From assembly GCF_001552555.1 (NCBI RefSeq), contig NZ_BCRK01000008.1, positions 1 through 64,000 on the forward strand: a stretch of DNA of 64,000 nucleotides, read 5' to 3'. The notes under the pieces were generated by a model, which was not told the DNA's origin, did no database searches, and worked only from the letters and a program-made list of their open reading frames with translations. The stretch comes from Nocardiopsis trehalosi NBRC 14201 (GTDB lineage Bacteria > Actinomycetota > Actinomycetes > Streptosporangiales > Streptosporangiaceae). The position numbers and the translations under genes are program-made. Below, piece after piece: positions 41,997 through 51,360 of this stretch (position 1 is the stretch's first letter; each line of letters starts with the position of its first letter).

Positions 41997-42632
41997 CTAG
42001 CGGTCGTCGCCGAGCACGCGCTCCTCGGGGAGGCTGGCGGCGTTGTGTTCGAGCAGCCGCCAGCCGCCGGTGCGGTGCGGGCCGAGCACCGACCACGAGC
42101 AGTTGCCGAGCGGCCCGAGCGCCTGGCGCTGCTCGGGGAGCAGGCCGATCATGGCGTTGATCCCGGCGCGCAGGGCGGCGCCGTGCCCGACCACGACCAG
42201 CAGGCCGTGGTCGGGCACCCGGGGCAGCGCCCGGAGGATGGCGTCGCGCACGCGCTCGCCGACGGCGGAGAGGTCCTCGCCGTCGGGGATGTCCATGCGC
42301 GCGTTCTCCTCGGGCCAGCGCGCGCGGATCTCGCTGTTGGTCAGGCCCTCCCAGGAGCCGCCGAACCGCTCACGCAGGCCCTTGTCGTACTCGACGGTGA
42401 GCCCGGTGTGCTCGGCGAGGAACCCGGCGGTGTCGGCGGCCCGCCGCAGGTCCGACGCGACGATGGCGTCGGGGCGCAGGGTGGCGAGCAGCGCGGCGGC
42501 GCGCCGCGCCTGGGCCAGACCGGTGTCGTCGAGCGGGATGTCGGTCTGCCCCTGGAACCGCTTCTCGGCGTTCCAGGCCGTGCGCCCATGGCGCCAGCAG
42601 ATCACACGGCGGGTCTCGTCGGGCTCGGGCAC
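41997..42632 (-). CDS. Histidine phosphatase family protein, GpgP-like position
   Basis: The 211-residue enzyme has the phosphoglycerate-mutase/histidine-phosphatase fold: WRHGRTAWNAEKRFQGQTDI with the phosphorylated His in RHG (about residue 15), LRERFGGSWEGLT with the acid (about 90), and VVGHGAALR with the second His (about 150). In Mycobacterium the same order nadD-rsfS-phosphatase holds glucosyl-3-phosphoglycerate phosphatase (gpgP), which acts in methylglucose polysaccharide synthesis, so that activity is possible. GTG at 42632 follows AGGAG. It is third in the operon nadD-rsfS-phosphatase, 43 bases after rsfS. General phosphatase activity cannot be excluded. Confidence 0.9.
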   Translation of the reverse strand: MPEPDETRRVICWRHGRTAWNAEKRFQGQTDIPLDDTGLAQARRAAALLATLRPDAIVASDLRRAADTAGFLAEHTGLTVEYDKGLRERFGGSWEGLTNSEIRARWPEENARMDIPDGEDLSAVGERVRDAILRALPRVPDHGLLVVVGHGAALRAGINAMIGLLPEQRQALGPLGNCSWSVLGPHRTGGWRLLEHNAASLPEERVLGDDR

Positions 42633-42675
42633 GGGCGGGTCTCCTGACCGGTGGGTGGGCTGGCGGTGCGGTGGG

Positions 42676-43065
42676 TCAGTCGGCGTCGTCGCGCCGGCGG
42701 CCCTTCGCGGATTCGGGGAGGGGGATCTCCGGGCAGTCCTTCCACAGCCGTTCGAGGCCGTAGTGCCCGCGCTCCTCCTCGTGCTGGATGTGCACGACGA
42801 ACTCGACGTAGTCCAGCAGCACCCAGCGGCCGTCGCGTTCGCCCTCGCGGCGCACGGGCTTGGCGCCGGCGACGCGCAGCCGCTCCTCGACCTCGTCGAC
42901 GATGGACCGCACCTGGCGGTCGTTGGGCGCGGAGCAGAGCAGGAACGCGTCGGTGATGACGAGCTGGTCGCTGACGTCGTAGGCGATGATCTCCTGCGCG
43001 AGTTTGTCGGCCGCCGCCTCGGCGGCGATGTTCACGAGCTCGACGGCCCGGTCCGTGGCGGTCAC
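42676..43065 (-). CDS. rsfS: Ribosome silencing factor RsfS
   Basis: The 129-residue protein belongs to the RsfS/Iojap/DUF143 family: AVELVNIAAEAAADKLAQEI, IAYDVSDQLVITDAFLLCSA and GRWVLLDYVEFVVHIQHEEE, ending LERLWKDCPEIPLP. It binds ribosomal protein uL14 on the 50S subunit and blocks joining with 30S in starved cells. The start is GTG at 43065 with GGGAGGC upstream. It lies 27 bases after the nadD stop on the same strand, an arrangement conserved in most bacteria. The last residues (KGRRRDDAD) form a basic/acidic tail. Confidence 0.96.
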   Translation of the reverse strand: MTATDRAVELVNIAAEAAADKLAQEIIAYDVSDQLVITDAFLLCSAPNDRQVRSIVDEVEERLRVAGAKPVRREGERDGRWVLLDYVEFVVHIQHEEERGHYGLERLWKDCPEIPLPESAKGRRRDDAD

Positions 43066-43092
43066 GATGTAGCGGATGCCTCCCGTGGGCCC

Positions 43093-43710
43093 CTACCCGG
43101 CGGATGCGTCGAGGTAGAGCCCGGTCTTGTTGATGTAGCGGACGATACCGTCGGGGACGAGGTACCAGATGGGTTCGCCCTTGCGGACGCGTTCCCGGCA
43201 CTCGGTGGACGAGATGGCCAGGGCCGGAATCTCGACCAGGCTGACCTTCCCGTCGGGCAGACCGGAGTCGGTGAGCCGGTGGCCGGGACGGTTACAGCCT
43301 ACGAAATGCGCGAGTTCGAAGAGTTCATCCACGTTGTGCCAGCTCAGGATAGCGCCCAGAGCGTCGGCACCGGTGATGAAGAACAGCTCCACCTCGGGCG
43401 GGTGGATGCGGCGGAGTTCGCGCAGCGTGTCGATGGTGTAGGTGGGCCCTTGGCGGTCGACCTCGATGCGGCTCACCCGGAACTGGGGGTTCTCCGCGGT
43501 CGCGATGACCGTCATGAGGTAGCGGTCCTCGGGCGGCGCGACCTTGTCGGGGTCCTTCTGGTAGGGCCGGCCGGTGGGGACGAAGACGACCTCGTCCAGC
43601 CGGAAGAGGTGGGCGACCTCGCTGGCCGCCACGAGGTGGCCGTGGTGGATCGGGTCGAAAGTGCCGCCCATGATCCCGACGCGCCGGGGGGTGCCGTCCG
43701 GTTGCTTCAC
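43093..43710 (-). CDS. nadD: Nicotinate-nucleotide adenylyltransferase
   Basis: The 205-residue enzyme makes deamido-NAD from nicotinate mononucleotide and ATP. Motifs are [15 protein letters not shown] (nucleotidyltransferase GxFDPxHxGH), [10 protein letters not shown], and [10 protein letters not shown] near the C-terminus. I used GTG at 43710, the last of several in-frame GTGs; CGGAG lies eight bases before it, and the GTG at 43713 is equally possible. Earlier starts to 43755 add a basic 15-residue lead. It heads the nadD-rsfS-phosphatase operon and is divergent from the M48 protease gene. Confidence 0.96.
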   Translation of the reverse strand: MKQPDGTPRRVGIMGGTFDPIHHGHLVAASEVAHLFRLDEVVFVPTGRPYQKDPDKVAPPEDRYLMTVIATAENPQFRVSRIEVDRQGPTYTIDTLRELRRIHPPEVELFFITGADALGAILSWHNVDELFELAHFVGCNRPGHRLTDSGLPDGKVSLVEIPALAISSTECRERVRKGEPIWYLVPDGIVRYINKTGLYLDASAG

Positions 43711-43880
43711 CACTGCCACTCCGTTTCGTCCCGGATGCCGGGTTCTCTCCGGCACCGCCGAGGGTAACCGACCGGCCCGGCCGCCCCCTCACCCCGTACC
43801 CGCGCGGCGCGGAAAAATCGCGTCATATCTCGAAGCCCGAAACCGTGGCGCCGCGTACGACCGCCGCATAGCATGCCGAC

Positions 43881-44927
43881 ATGGCCACCAACTCACCTGA
43901 GCGCGCACGCGTCCGACTCGACGACATCAGTTCCCGGGCCTACGAGCATCCGGCCGACCGCGGGGCGCTGGTCGCGCTCCGGTCGCTGCGCGGCTTCGAC
44001 GAGGTCTTCAAGCGGCTCTCGGGCATGTTCAACGAGCGCGCCCTCCGCCTCATGTTCCTGTCCAGCGCCGTGCGGGTGAACGAGCGGCAGTTCCCCGAGG
44101 TGTACAACTACGTCCGCGACGCCGCCTACGTCCTGGACCTCAAGGAGGTGCCCGAGCTCTACATCCAGATGAACCCGCGGCCCAACGCCATGGCCATCGG
44201 CAGCCACAAGCCGTTCATGGTCATGACCACCGGCCTGTTCGACCTGCTCGACCCCGAAGAGCAGCGGTTCGTCGTCGGCCACGAGGTCGGCCACATCCTG
44301 TCGGGCCACGCCGTGTACCGGACGATGCTGCTCGCCCTCATCCGGCTCGCCGCGCGGGTCGCCTGGATCCCGCTGGGCTACATCGGGATCCGCGCGATCG
44401 TCACGGCGCTGGAGGAGTGGTACCGCAAGTCCGAGCTGTCCTGCGACCGCGCGGGCGTGCTCGCCGCGCAGAACCCCGAGGCCGCCAAGCGCGCCCTGAT
44501 GAAGCTGGCCGGCGGCTCGCGCCTGGCCGAGATGAACCCCGACGCGTTCCTGGAGCAGGCCCGCGAGTACGACCGCGGCGGCGACGCCCGCGACAGCCTG
44601 ATCAAGCTGCTCAGCCTGATGGGCCAGACCCACCCGTTCGCGGTCATCCGCATGGCCGAGCTGCACCGGTGGATCGAGGACGGCTCCTACCAGCGCATCA
44701 TCAACGGCGACTACCCCCGCCGTTCCACCGACCGCGACGCGAACGTGGGCCAGGAGGCCCGCAACGCCGCCAACTCCTACCGCGAGTCCTGGGCCCGCAG
44801 CGAGGACCCCCTAGTCGGCACCCTGCGCGACGTCGCCGGCAGCGCGGCGAACGCGGGCGGCCGGCTGTTCGACACGGTCGCCGACCGGTGGAAGAACGGG
44901 CCGCGCAACGGCGGAAGCGCCTCCTGA
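43881..44927 (+). CDS. M48 family zinc metallopeptidase
   Basis: The 348-residue protein has the zinc motif HEVGH (134-138) with third ligand Glu185 in SELSCDRAG, giving a minigluzincin-type peptidase. One or two membrane helices (about 146-172, LLALIRLAARVAWIPLGYIGI) follow the active site, so it is probably membrane-bound with a cytoplasmic catalytic face, as in HtpX relatives. The N-terminal 70 residues are basic/helical and the C-terminus is Ser/Asn/Gly-rich. The AIGSHKPFMVMTTGLFDLL segment is the usual S1' pocket lead. It may degrade misfolded membrane proteins. The ribosome site before the ATG is weak. Confidence 0.92.
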   Translation: MATNSPERARVRLDDISSRAYEHPADRGALVALRSLRGFDEVFKRLSGMFNERALRLMFLSSAVRVNERQFPEVYNYVRDAAYVLDLKEVPELYIQMNPRPNAMAIGSHKPFMVMTTGLFDLLDPEEQRFVVGHEVGHILSGHAVYRTMLLALIRLAARVAWIPLGYIGIRAIVTALEEWYRKSELSCDRAGVLAAQNPEAAKRALMKLAGGSRLAEMNPDAFLEQAREYDRGGDARDSLIKLLSLMGQTHPFAVIRMAELHRWIEDGSYQRIINGDYPRRSTDRDANVGQEARNAANSYRESWARSEDPLVGTLRDVAGSAANAGGRLFDTVADRWKNGPRNGGSAS

Positions 44928-44950
44928 CCGCCCCCGCCGTCCCCGCCGCA

Positions 44951-44976
44951 CGGGCCCCGGCCGACGCCGGGGCCCG
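44951..44976. terminator. Perfect 11-bp hairpin between convergent genes
   Basis: CGGGCCCCGGC (44951-44961) pairs with GCCGGGGCCCG (44966-44976) around CGAC. It lies between the converging M48 protease and methyltransferase genes and probably terminates both. Confidence 0.65.
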
Positions 44977-44993
44977 CACCGGGGCGGCCGGGG

Positions 44994-45821
44994 TCACCGC
45001 TTGACGGCCACCCCGCCCGTCATGAACCGGGCCGCGATCGAGCCGCTGTCGCGGACGATGCCGTCGGGCCGCCACAGCGGCAGCGGCACGATGCCCGGGG
45101 GCAGCAGCTCCAGGCCGTCGAAGAACGCCTCCAGTTCCTCGGGCGTGCGCACCCGCCCGGTGCCGAGCTGGCTGAGCAGGACCTTCTCCAGCTCCACGCT
45201 CTCGGGCGCGTCGCCCAGCCGGGTGAAGTTGGTGATGAAGAAGTAGGAGCCCGGGGCCACCGCGTCGCGCAGGGTCGCGACGATGCCGTTCGGGTCCTCC
45301 TCGTCGAGCAGGTGGTGCAGGATGCCCACGAGCATCACGCACACCGGGGCGTCGAAGTCGATGTGCGCGCGCACGTCGGGGTGGTCGAGGACCTCCCGCG
45401 GGCGGCGGATGTCGGCGGTGACCACGGCGGTGTCGGGGTTGTCGGCCAGGATGGCGTGCCCGTGCACCAGCACCAGCGGGTCAATGTCGACGTAGACCAC
45501 CTTGGCGCCCGGGGCGGCCTCCTGCGCCACCTCGTGGGTGTTGCGGGCGGTCGGCAGCCCCGATCCCAGGTCGAGGAACTGGGTGATGCCCTGCTCGGCG
45601 GCGAGGTGGCGCACGACGCGGTGCAGCATCGCGCGGTTGTGGAGCGCGATCTGCTTCAGCTCGGGCATGACCGCGAGGCTGGCCTCGGCCACCTGGCGGT
45701 CGATCGCGTAGTTGTCCTTGCCGTCGAGCATCACGTCGTAGACCCGCGCGGCGGTGGGCACGCCCAGGTCGAGCGCCGCGCCGCCTTCGGCGTGCGGGGG
45801 CCGGCTGAGGTCGTCGGGCAT
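44994..45821 (-). CDS. SAM-dependent methyltransferase of the actinobacterial DUF574 family
   Basis: The 275-residue protein starts GVPTAARVYDVMLDGKDNYAIDR, the signature of the DUF574/Methyltransf_19 family. The SAM-binding region is FLDLGSGLPT with YVDIDPLVLVHGHAIL and ADIRRPREVLDHP (about 82-145); HLLDEEDPNGIVATLRDAVAPG follows. These proteins occur in large paralogous sets in Streptomyces and relatives, with few characterised members; O- or N-methylation of secondary metabolites is one guess. The start ATG follows GAGGAGCCCCCT. It stands alone upstream of proA on the same strand, with a 100-base gap in between, so a separate promoter is likely. Confidence 0.92.
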   Translation of the reverse strand: MPDDLSRPPHAEGGAALDLGVPTAARVYDVMLDGKDNYAIDRQVAEASLAVMPELKQIALHNRAMLHRVVRHLAAEQGITQFLDLGSGLPTARNTHEVAQEAAPGAKVVYVDIDPLVLVHGHAILADNPDTAVVTADIRRPREVLDHPDVRAHIDFDAPVCVMLVGILHHLLDEEDPNGIVATLRDAVAPGSYFFITNFTRLGDAPESVELEKVLLSQLGTGRVRTPEELEAFFDGLELLPPGIVPLPLWRPDGIVRDSGSIAARFMTGGVAVKR

Positions 45822-45924
45822 AGGGGGCTCCTCGAACGCTGAAATACCGGAAACATCGGCATCGTAGCGTTTTCGATCACCGGGCGCCGCCCCCGTGCCG
45901 CCGCCCTCGGCCGGCCCTTCCGCG

Positions 45925-47181
45925 TCAGCGGATGTGGCCGTCTCCGGTCACCACGTACTTGGTCGACGTCATCTCCGGCAGGCCCATGGGGCCGCGCGCG
46001 TGCAGCTTCTGAGTGGAGATGCCGATCTCGGCGCCGAACCCGAACTCGCCGCCGTCGGTGAACCGGGTGGAGGCGTTCACCATGACCGCGGCGGAGTCGA
46101 CCCGGGCCACGAACCGGCGGGCGGCCGACTGGGAGTCGGTGACGATGGCCTCGGTGTGCGAGGTGGAGTAGGCGCGGATGTGCGCGACCGCCTCGTCCAG
46201 CGACGCCACGACCTTCACGGCGAGGTCCAGGGAGAGGTACTCGTCGGTCCAGTCGGCCTCGGTGGCGGGCACCGCGGCCGGAACGGCGGCGCGCACCCGG
46301 TCGTCGCCGTGCAGGGTGACGCCCAGTTCGGCGCAGGAGGCGGCCAGGCGGGGCAGGAACGCGTCGGCCACCGCCTCGTGGACGAGCAGGGTCTCGGCGG
46401 TGTTGCAGGTGGAGCAGCGGTGGGTCTTGGAGTTGACCGTGATGGCGAGCGCCTTGTCGAGGTCGGCCGCCGCGTCGACGTAGACGTGGCAGTTGCCCTC
46501 GCCGGTCTCGATGACGGGCACGGTGGAGTCGCGCACCACCGCCTGGATGAGCGACGCGCCGCCGCGCGGGATGAGGACGTCGACCAGGCCGCGCGCCCGC
46601 ATGAGCGCCTGGGCGGAGGCGCGCGTGGTGCCGGGCACGAGCTGCACGGCGTCGGCGGGGACCTCGGTCTTGCCCAGCGCCGCGCGCAGCACCTCGACGA
46701 TGCGGGTGTTGGAGGAGTACGCGGAGGACGATCCGCGCAGCAGCGCCGCGTTGCCGCTCTTGAGGCAGAGCGCCGCGGCGTCGACGGTGACGTTGGGCCG
46801 GCCCTCGTAGATGATGCCGATGACCCCGAGCGGCACCCGGATCTGGCGCAGCTCCAGCCCGTTGGGCAGCACGCCGCCGCGCAGGACCTCGCCGACCGGG
46901 TCGGGCAGGTCGGCGATGGCGCGCACGGCGTCGGCGATGGCGGCGACGCGGTCGGGGGTGAGCGTGAGCCGGTCGATCATCGCCGCGCTCTCGCCGCCCT
47001 CGCGGGCGCGGGCGACGTCCTCGGCGTTGGCGGCGACGATGGCCTCGGTCTCGCGGACCAGGGCGTCGGCCATGGCCAGCAGGGCGTCGTCCTTGGCCGC
47101 GCGGGTCAGCGGCGCGAGGTCGGCCGCGGCGTCCTTGGCCCGTTCCGCGACGGCACGGACCTCGCGCTCGATGTCACTCAT
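45925..47181 (-). CDS. proA: Glutamate-5-semialdehyde dehydrogenase
   Basis: The 418-residue enzyme catalyses the second step of proline synthesis, reducing gamma-glutamyl phosphate with NADPH. It has the aldehyde dehydrogenase-like fold: [26 protein letters not shown]-like [33 protein letters not shown], and the catalytic Cys in [13 protein letters not shown] (about residue 250). The end [15 protein letters not shown] is family-typical. GGAAAGTGAACC precedes the ATG. It lies downstream of proB but is separated from it by two small ORFs and about 660 bases, so proB and proA are probably separate transcripts here. Confidence 0.97.
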   Translation of the reverse strand: MSDIEREVRAVAERAKDAAADLAPLTRAAKDDALLAMADALVRETEAIVAANAEDVARAREGGESAAMIDRLTLTPDRVAAIADAVRAIADLPDPVGEVLRGGVLPNGLELRQIRVPLGVIGIIYEGRPNVTVDAAALCLKSGNAALLRGSSSAYSSNTRIVEVLRAALGKTEVPADAVQLVPGTTRASAQALMRARGLVDVLIPRGGASLIQAVVRDSTVPVIETGEGNCHVYVDAAADLDKALAITVNSKTHRCSTCNTAETLLVHEAVADAFLPRLAASCAELGVTLHGDDRVRAAVPAAVPATEADWTDEYLSLDLAVKVVASLDEAVAHIRAYSTSHTEAIVTDSQSAARRFVARVDSAAVMVNASTRFTDGGEFGFGAEIGISTQKLHARGPMGLPEMTSTKYVVTGDGHIR

Positions 47182-47407
47182 GGTGGTTCACTTTCCGGTT
47201 GCGCCAGGGGTGGGAGGGGTCTTCAGCTTACGAGGTCGGGGTGTGGTCGGCGGCGGGGCGGCTCCGGCCGCCCCGCCCCCCGATTGTCCTGCGGGATTGC
47301 ATGATCGGGATTAGCGGTCACGGGATTTCCGGTTTCCGGGACAGTGCGGTGGTCCCGGCTGTACGGTGTCCGCGCCAGGTTGCTCGTCGAGGGCGTAGGT
47401 GGTGTGG

Positions 47408-47509
47408 ATGTCCGCGTGTCCGAACGGCGGAGAGCACGATTGGGTGCTCGGGACCGACCGTAAGTTCCACTGCTCCAAGTGCGGGGCGGAGAGCGCCCGC
47501 AGACTGTAG
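47408..47509 (+). CDS. Small zinc-ribbon ORF, 33 residues
   Basis: ATG at 47408 opens MSACPNGGEHDWVLG, then TDRKFHCSKCGAES, ending ARRL and TAG at 47509. Cys4 with a His at residue 10, plus CSKC, would form a one-ribbon zinc knuckle. A weak AGGTGG ribosome site lies five bases before the ATG. It is in a 370-base gap between proA and the small gene at 47556. Its short length makes the coding call moderate, but the motif is unlikely to be chance. Confidence 0.55.
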   Translation: MSACPNGGEHDWVLGTDRKFHCSKCGAESARRL

Positions 47510-47555
47510 AGGGTGCCGCCGGACGACGGCATGGACACCCCGCCCGGCGCGCGCG

Positions 47556-47786
47556 TCAGGCGGGGTGCACCGTTCCCTCGGCCACGGTCGCGCCGTCGGC
47601 GCTCGCCCGCCAGGTGACCGGGCCGCCGACCTCGTCGGCGACCCCCTGCGCCCACCGCCGCAGCGGCGCGAACCGGTCCGGCCCCGGCTGGAGCACCGTG
47701 CGCCCCCGGTACACCACGGCGCCCAGGGCGGCCACCTCGCCGCCGTGCAGCAGCTCGGTGTCGAACTCGTGCGTGGTCGGCCTCAT
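47556..47786 (-). CDS. Small protein of unknown function
   Basis: The 76-residue product begins MRPTTHEFDTELLHGGEVAA and contains LGAVVYRGRTVLQPGPDRFA and PLRRWAQGVADEVGGPVTWRAS. It is predicted to be a mixed alpha/beta cytoplasmic protein, without Cys motifs or membrane helix. Ribosome site before the ATG is CTGGCGGG, weak. It is on the same strand as proB and lies 53 bases downstream of it, so co-transcription with proB is possible. I do not recognise a family. Confidence 0.6.
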   Translation of the reverse strand: MRPTTHEFDTELLHGGEVAALGAVVYRGRTVLQPGPDRFAPLRRWAQGVADEVGGPVTWRASADGATVAEGTVHPA

Positions 47787-47839
47787 CCCGCCAGCCTAAC
47801 CGGCCGGGCGGCCGCGCAGCGTGCCCGACGCGCGGCGCG

Positions 47840-49048
47840 CTACGGCCGTGCGCCGTCGAGGAGCACCAGGTCGTCGCGGTGCACGATCTCGCGCTCGTAC
47901 TCCGGGCCCATCTCGCGCGCCAGCCACCGGGTGGACCGGCCCATGAGGTCGGGGATCTCCCCGGCGTCGTAGTTGACCAGGCCCCGGGCGACGATCGCGC
48001 CGTCCTCCGACCGCAGGTCCACCGGGTCGCCCGCCGTGAAGTCGCCCTCCACCTTGACCACCCCGGCGGGCAGCAGCGACGCGTGCTCGGCCACCACCGC
48101 CCGCACCGCCCCCGGGTCGAGCACCACGCTCCCCCGCCCCGCGGTGGCGTGCGCCAGCCAGAGCTGCCGCGTGGACGGCCGCCGCCCCGCCTGCGCCGCG
48201 AACAGGGTGCCCACGTGCCCGCCCGCCAGCGCGGCCCGCGCGTTGGCGGCCGAGGTCAGCACGGTCGGCACCCCCGCCTGCGTGGCGATCCGGGCGGAGT
48301 CGACCTTGGTCACCATGCCGCCGGTGCCGACCCCGCGCCGCCCCGCTCCCCCGATGTCGATGCCGCCCAGGTCGCGCGGGTCGGCGACCCGGGGCACGCG
48401 GCGCGTCCCCGGCCGCGCCGGGTCGCCGTCGTAGAGGGCGTCGACGTCGGACAGCAGCAGCAGCGCGTCGGCGCGCAGCAGGTGCGCCACCAGCGCGGCG
48501 AGCCGGTCGTTGTCGCCGAACCGGATCTCGTGGGTGGCGACGGTGTCGTTCTCGTTGACGATCGGCATGGCCCCGATGTCGAGCAGCCGGCGCAGCGCCC
48601 GCCGGGCGTTGCGGTGCTGCACCCGCCGCATCAGGTCCTCGACCGTCAGCAGCACCTGGGCGGCGGTCAGCCCGTGCGCGGCGAACGCGGCGGTGTACTG
48701 GGCGACGAGCAGGCCCTGGCCGACGCTGGCGGCCGCCTGCTGGGTGGCGAGGTCGCGCGGGCGCGCCGCCAGGCCCATGGGGCCCAGGCCGGCGGCCACC
48801 GCGCCCGACGACACCAGCACCACCTCGGCGCCCGCCGCGCGCCGCTCCGCGAGCACGTCCGCGAGGTCGCGGATGCGCTCGCGGTCGATGTGCCCGTCCG
48901 GCAGGGTCAGCGACGACGACCCCACCTTCACGACGATGCGGCGGGCCCGGCCGAACCCGGCGCGCTCGGCGGCCTCGCGCCGGTCCCCCTGCTCCTGCCG
49001 CTGCTCTTGCCCCTGCTGTACTTCCTGGTCGGACGGTGCGCTGTGCAC
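47840..49048 (-). CDS. proB: Glutamate 5-kinase
   Basis: The 402-residue enzyme phosphorylates glutamate at the first step of proline synthesis. The amino-acid kinase domain has VVKVGSSSLTLPDG (about 39-52), VLVSSGAVAAG, NENDTVATHEIRFGDNDRLAA and GTGGMVTKVDSARIAT. A C-terminal PUA domain (about 305-385, DPGAVRAVVAEHASLLPAGV) follows. A 25-residue Gln/Glu-rich lead precedes the kinase. GTG at 49048 follows CGGAGAGCAGCGAC. It lies 63 bases downstream of obg on the same strand, so the order is rplU-rpmA-obg-proB, common in actinobacteria. Confidence 0.97.
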   Translation of the reverse strand: MHSAPSDQEVQQGQEQRQEQGDRREAAERAGFGRARRIVVKVGSSSLTLPDGHIDRERIRDLADVLAERRAAGAEVVLVSSGAVAAGLGPMGLAARPRDLATQQAAASVGQGLLVAQYTAAFAAHGLTAAQVLLTVEDLMRRVQHRNARRALRRLLDIGAMPIVNENDTVATHEIRFGDNDRLAALVAHLLRADALLLLSDVDALYDGDPARPGTRRVPRVADPRDLGGIDIGGAGRRGVGTGGMVTKVDSARIATQAGVPTVLTSAANARAALAGGHVGTLFAAQAGRRPSTRQLWLAHATAGRGSVVLDPGAVRAVVAEHASLLPAGVVKVEGDFTAGDPVDLRSEDGAIVARGLVNYDAGEIPDLMGRSTRWLAREMGPEYEREIVHRDDLVLLDGARP

Positions 49049-49111
49049 GTCGCTGCTCTCCGTGGTCCCTCGTACGATCGGCGGCCGGGCCCGCGGGCCC
49101 CCCGCGCGGCG

Positions 49112-50476
49112 TCAGCCCAGCCGGGAGTCGGTGCCGCGCGGGCCGATCGGGATGTGCCCGGCGTCGATGGAGGGGTCCCAGTCGAACACCACGGAGTCGT
49201 CCTCGGCGCCGATGTAGACCTCGGCGCCCTCGGTCGCGCCGGCCTTGGCCAGCGCCTCCTCGATGCCGAGCCGGTTGAGGCGGTCGGCGAGGTAGCCCAC
49301 CGCCTCCTCGTTGGCGAAGTCGGTCTGGCGCACCCACCGGGCGGGCTTGTCGCCGCGCACCCGGAACGTGTTGTCGCCGAGGGCGACGACCTCGAACGGG
49401 GTCTCGCCGAGCTCGCGCGGGCGCAGCACCACACGGGTGGGCTCGGGCACGGGGCGGGCCGCGCGCGCGGCGTCGACCAGCTCGCCCATGGCGAACGCCA
49501 GCTCGCGCAGGCCCTCGCGGGTGGCGGCCGACACCGCGACGACCTTCAGGCCCCGCTCGTGCAGCATGGGCGTGACGAACTCGGCGAGTTCGCGGCCGTC
49601 GGGCACGTCGACCTTGTTCAGGACGACGATCCGCGGCCGGTCGGACAGGTCGACCCCGGTGCGCGCCCCGTAGGCGGCCAGCTCGGCCTCGATCGCGTCG
49701 AGGTCGCTGATGGGGTCGCGGCCCTGCTCGTAGGTCGCGCAGTCGAGCACGTGCACCAGCGTGGAGCAGCGCTCCACGTGCCGCAGGAACGCGAGCCCGA
49801 GCCCGCGGCCCTCACTGGCGCCGGGGATGAGGCCCGGGACGTCGGCCACCACGTACTGGACCGCGCCGGCCTCGACCACGCCCAGGTTGGGCACCAGCGT
49901 GGTGAACGGGTAGTCGGCGATCTTGGGCCGCGCCGCCGACAGCGCGGCGATCAGCGAGGACTTGCCGGCGCTGGGGAACCCGACCAGCCCGGCGTCGGCG
50001 ATGGTCTTGATCTCCATGCGGACGTCGAGGGACTCCCCCTCCTCGCCCTTGAGGGCGAACCCCGGCGCCTTGCGCTTGGCGGAGGCCAGGGCGGCGTTGC
50101 CCAGCCCGCCGCTGCCGCCGCGCGCGATCACCAGCCGGGTGCCCGCGCCGACCAGGTCGGCGATCGGCTCGCCGTCGGGGGTGGTCACGACCGTGCCGTC
50201 GGGGACCGGCAGCACCAGGTCGTCGCCGTTGGCGCCGGAGCGGTGGCCGCCCTGCCCCGGGGTGCCGTTGCGCGCCTTGCGGTGCGGACGGCGCTGGTAG
50301 TCGAGCAGCGTGGCCGCCTGCGGGTCGACCTCCAGGACGACGTCGCCGCCCCGGCCGCCGTTGCCGCCGTCGGGGCCGCCCAGCGGCTTGAACTTCTCAC
50401 GGTGGATGGAGGCACACCCGTGCCCGCCGTCACCCGCCTTGATGTGCAGGACGGCTTCGTCGACGAAGTCCGGCAT
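49112..50476 (-). CDS. obg: Obg GTPase (CgtA)
   Basis: The 454-residue GTPase has the Gly-rich Obg domain (about 2-158: [20 protein letters not shown] onward), a G domain with G1 GFPSAGKSS (about 167), G2 TTLVPNLG, G3 ADVPGLI and G4 NKVD, and a C-terminal OCT domain (about 345-425). It couples ribosome assembly and stringent response to growth. GGGGAGTGGAGAC precedes the ATG. It follows rplU-rpmA in the same operon, with a palindromic hairpin between rpmA and obg that may reduce read-through. OCT is followed by a short C-terminal extension ([13 protein letters not shown]). Confidence 0.97.
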   Translation of the reverse strand: MPDFVDEAVLHIKAGDGGHGCASIHREKFKPLGGPDGGNGGRGGDVVLEVDPQAATLLDYQRRPHRKARNGTPGQGGHRSGANGDDLVLPVPDGTVVTTPDGEPIADLVGAGTRLVIARGGSGGLGNAALASAKRKAPGFALKGEEGESLDVRMEIKTIADAGLVGFPSAGKSSLIAALSAARPKIADYPFTTLVPNLGVVEAGAVQYVVADVPGLIPGASEGRGLGLAFLRHVERCSTLVHVLDCATYEQGRDPISDLDAIEAELAAYGARTGVDLSDRPRIVVLNKVDVPDGRELAEFVTPMLHERGLKVVAVSAATREGLRELAFAMGELVDAARAARPVPEPTRVVLRPRELGETPFEVVALGDNTFRVRGDKPARWVRQTDFANEEAVGYLADRLNRLGIEEALAKAGATEGAEVYIGAEDDSVVFDWDPSIDAGHIPIGPRGTDSRLG

Positions 50477-50534
50477 GTCTCCACTCCCCGTGGCCTAGAG
50501 CCTGTGCCCAGCGTATGCGCCCGAACGCGCGCGA

Positions 50535-50564
50535 GGCGGGCCAGATGACGTCATCTGGCCCGCC
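50535..50564. terminator. Perfect 30-base palindrome between rpmA and obg
   Basis: GGCGGGCCAGATGAC is followed directly by its reverse complement GTCATCTGGCCCGCC. On the minus strand it lies after rpmA and before obg, so as RNA it forms a stable hairpin likely to cause partial termination or to protect the rplU-rpmA transcript end. Confidence 0.65.
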
Positions 50565-50582
50565 CCGGAGTCGTGCCGACGA

Positions 50583-50837
50583 CTAGGCGCTCGGAACGAT
50601 GTTGACGGCCTTGCGGCCGCGACGGTTGCCGAACTGCACCTGGCCCGCGACGAGCGCGAACAGGGTGTCGTCACCACCGCGGCCGACGTTGTCGCCCGGG
50701 TGGAAGTGCGTGCCGCGCTGGCGGACGAGGATCTCGCCGGCCTTGACGGTCTGGCCGCCGAAGCGCTTGACGCCGAGGCGCTGCGCGTTGGAGTCGCGCC
50801 CGTTACGGCTGGACGACGCGCCCTTCTTGTGTGCCAT
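50583..50837 (-). CDS. rpmA: 50S ribosomal protein L27
   Basis: The 84-residue protein is bacterial L27: [60 protein letters not shown]. Its N-terminus reaches the peptidyl-transferase centre. GGGGAGGGCTCGAC precedes the ATG. It is 13 bases from rplU and 106 bases before obg. Length and order are typical. Confidence 0.99.
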   Translation of the reverse strand: MAHKKGASSSRNGRDSNAQRLGVKRFGGQTVKAGEILVRQRGTHFHPGDNVGRGGDDTLFALVAGQVQFGNRRGRKAVNIVPSA

Positions 50838-50850
50838 GTCGAGCCCTCCC

Positions 50851-51162
50851 CTACTTCGCGGCGATGCCGGTGACGCGCACCTGGGTGTACTTCTGGCGGT
50901 GACCCTGGCGCTTCTTGTAACCGGTCTTGTTCTTGTACTTCAGGATGTTGATCTTCGGGCCCTTGGTCTCGCCGATGACCTCGGCGGTGACCTGGTAGCC
51001 GCTCAGCTCCGTGGTGTCGCTGATGACCTTGCCGTCGTTGACGACAAGCAGCGGCTCCCACGTCAGCGTCGAACCGGCCTCGTCGGAGACCCTGTCGATG
51101 TCCAAGACGTCATCGACAGCCACCTTCTCCTGTCGGCCGCCCGCTCGCACGATCGCGTACAC
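50851..51162 (-). CDS. rplU: 50S ribosomal protein L21
   Basis: The 103-residue protein is L21: [60 protein letters not shown], ending [11 protein letters not shown]. It contacts 23S rRNA domains near L20. The GTG at 51162 gives the usual 103-residue length and has AGGAAGAGAG upstream; an ATG ten codons earlier (51192) lacks a ribosome site. It heads the rplU-rpmA-obg-proB group. The 198-base gap before it, after rne, probably holds the promoter. Confidence 0.98.
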   Translation of the reverse strand: MYAIVRAGGRQEKVAVDDVLDIDRVSDEAGSTLTWEPLLVVNDGKVISDTTELSGYQVTAEVIGETKGPKINILKYKNKTGYKKRQGHRQKYTQVRVTGIAAK

Positions 51163-51360
51163 CGGGGAACTCTCTTCCTGCTCGTGGACCATCCCCGCGG
51201 GGCGGGGATCGGAATGCGCTCAAAATCGACCGTCGACCCGTTCGCCCGCCGTGGGGCCACCGGATCGGTAGCAGGTCTCGGGCGCGCGAACATTGGGGGC
51301 GCGCCGACGCACCGACCATTAGGTTACCACCCGCTGGTCGGCGCCCGGCACGCCCGCATA

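Noticed and set aside
51163-51192. ATG start for rplU ten codons upstream
   Set aside because: It lacks a ribosome site, and the GTG at 51162 gives the standard 103-residue L21 with a good site.
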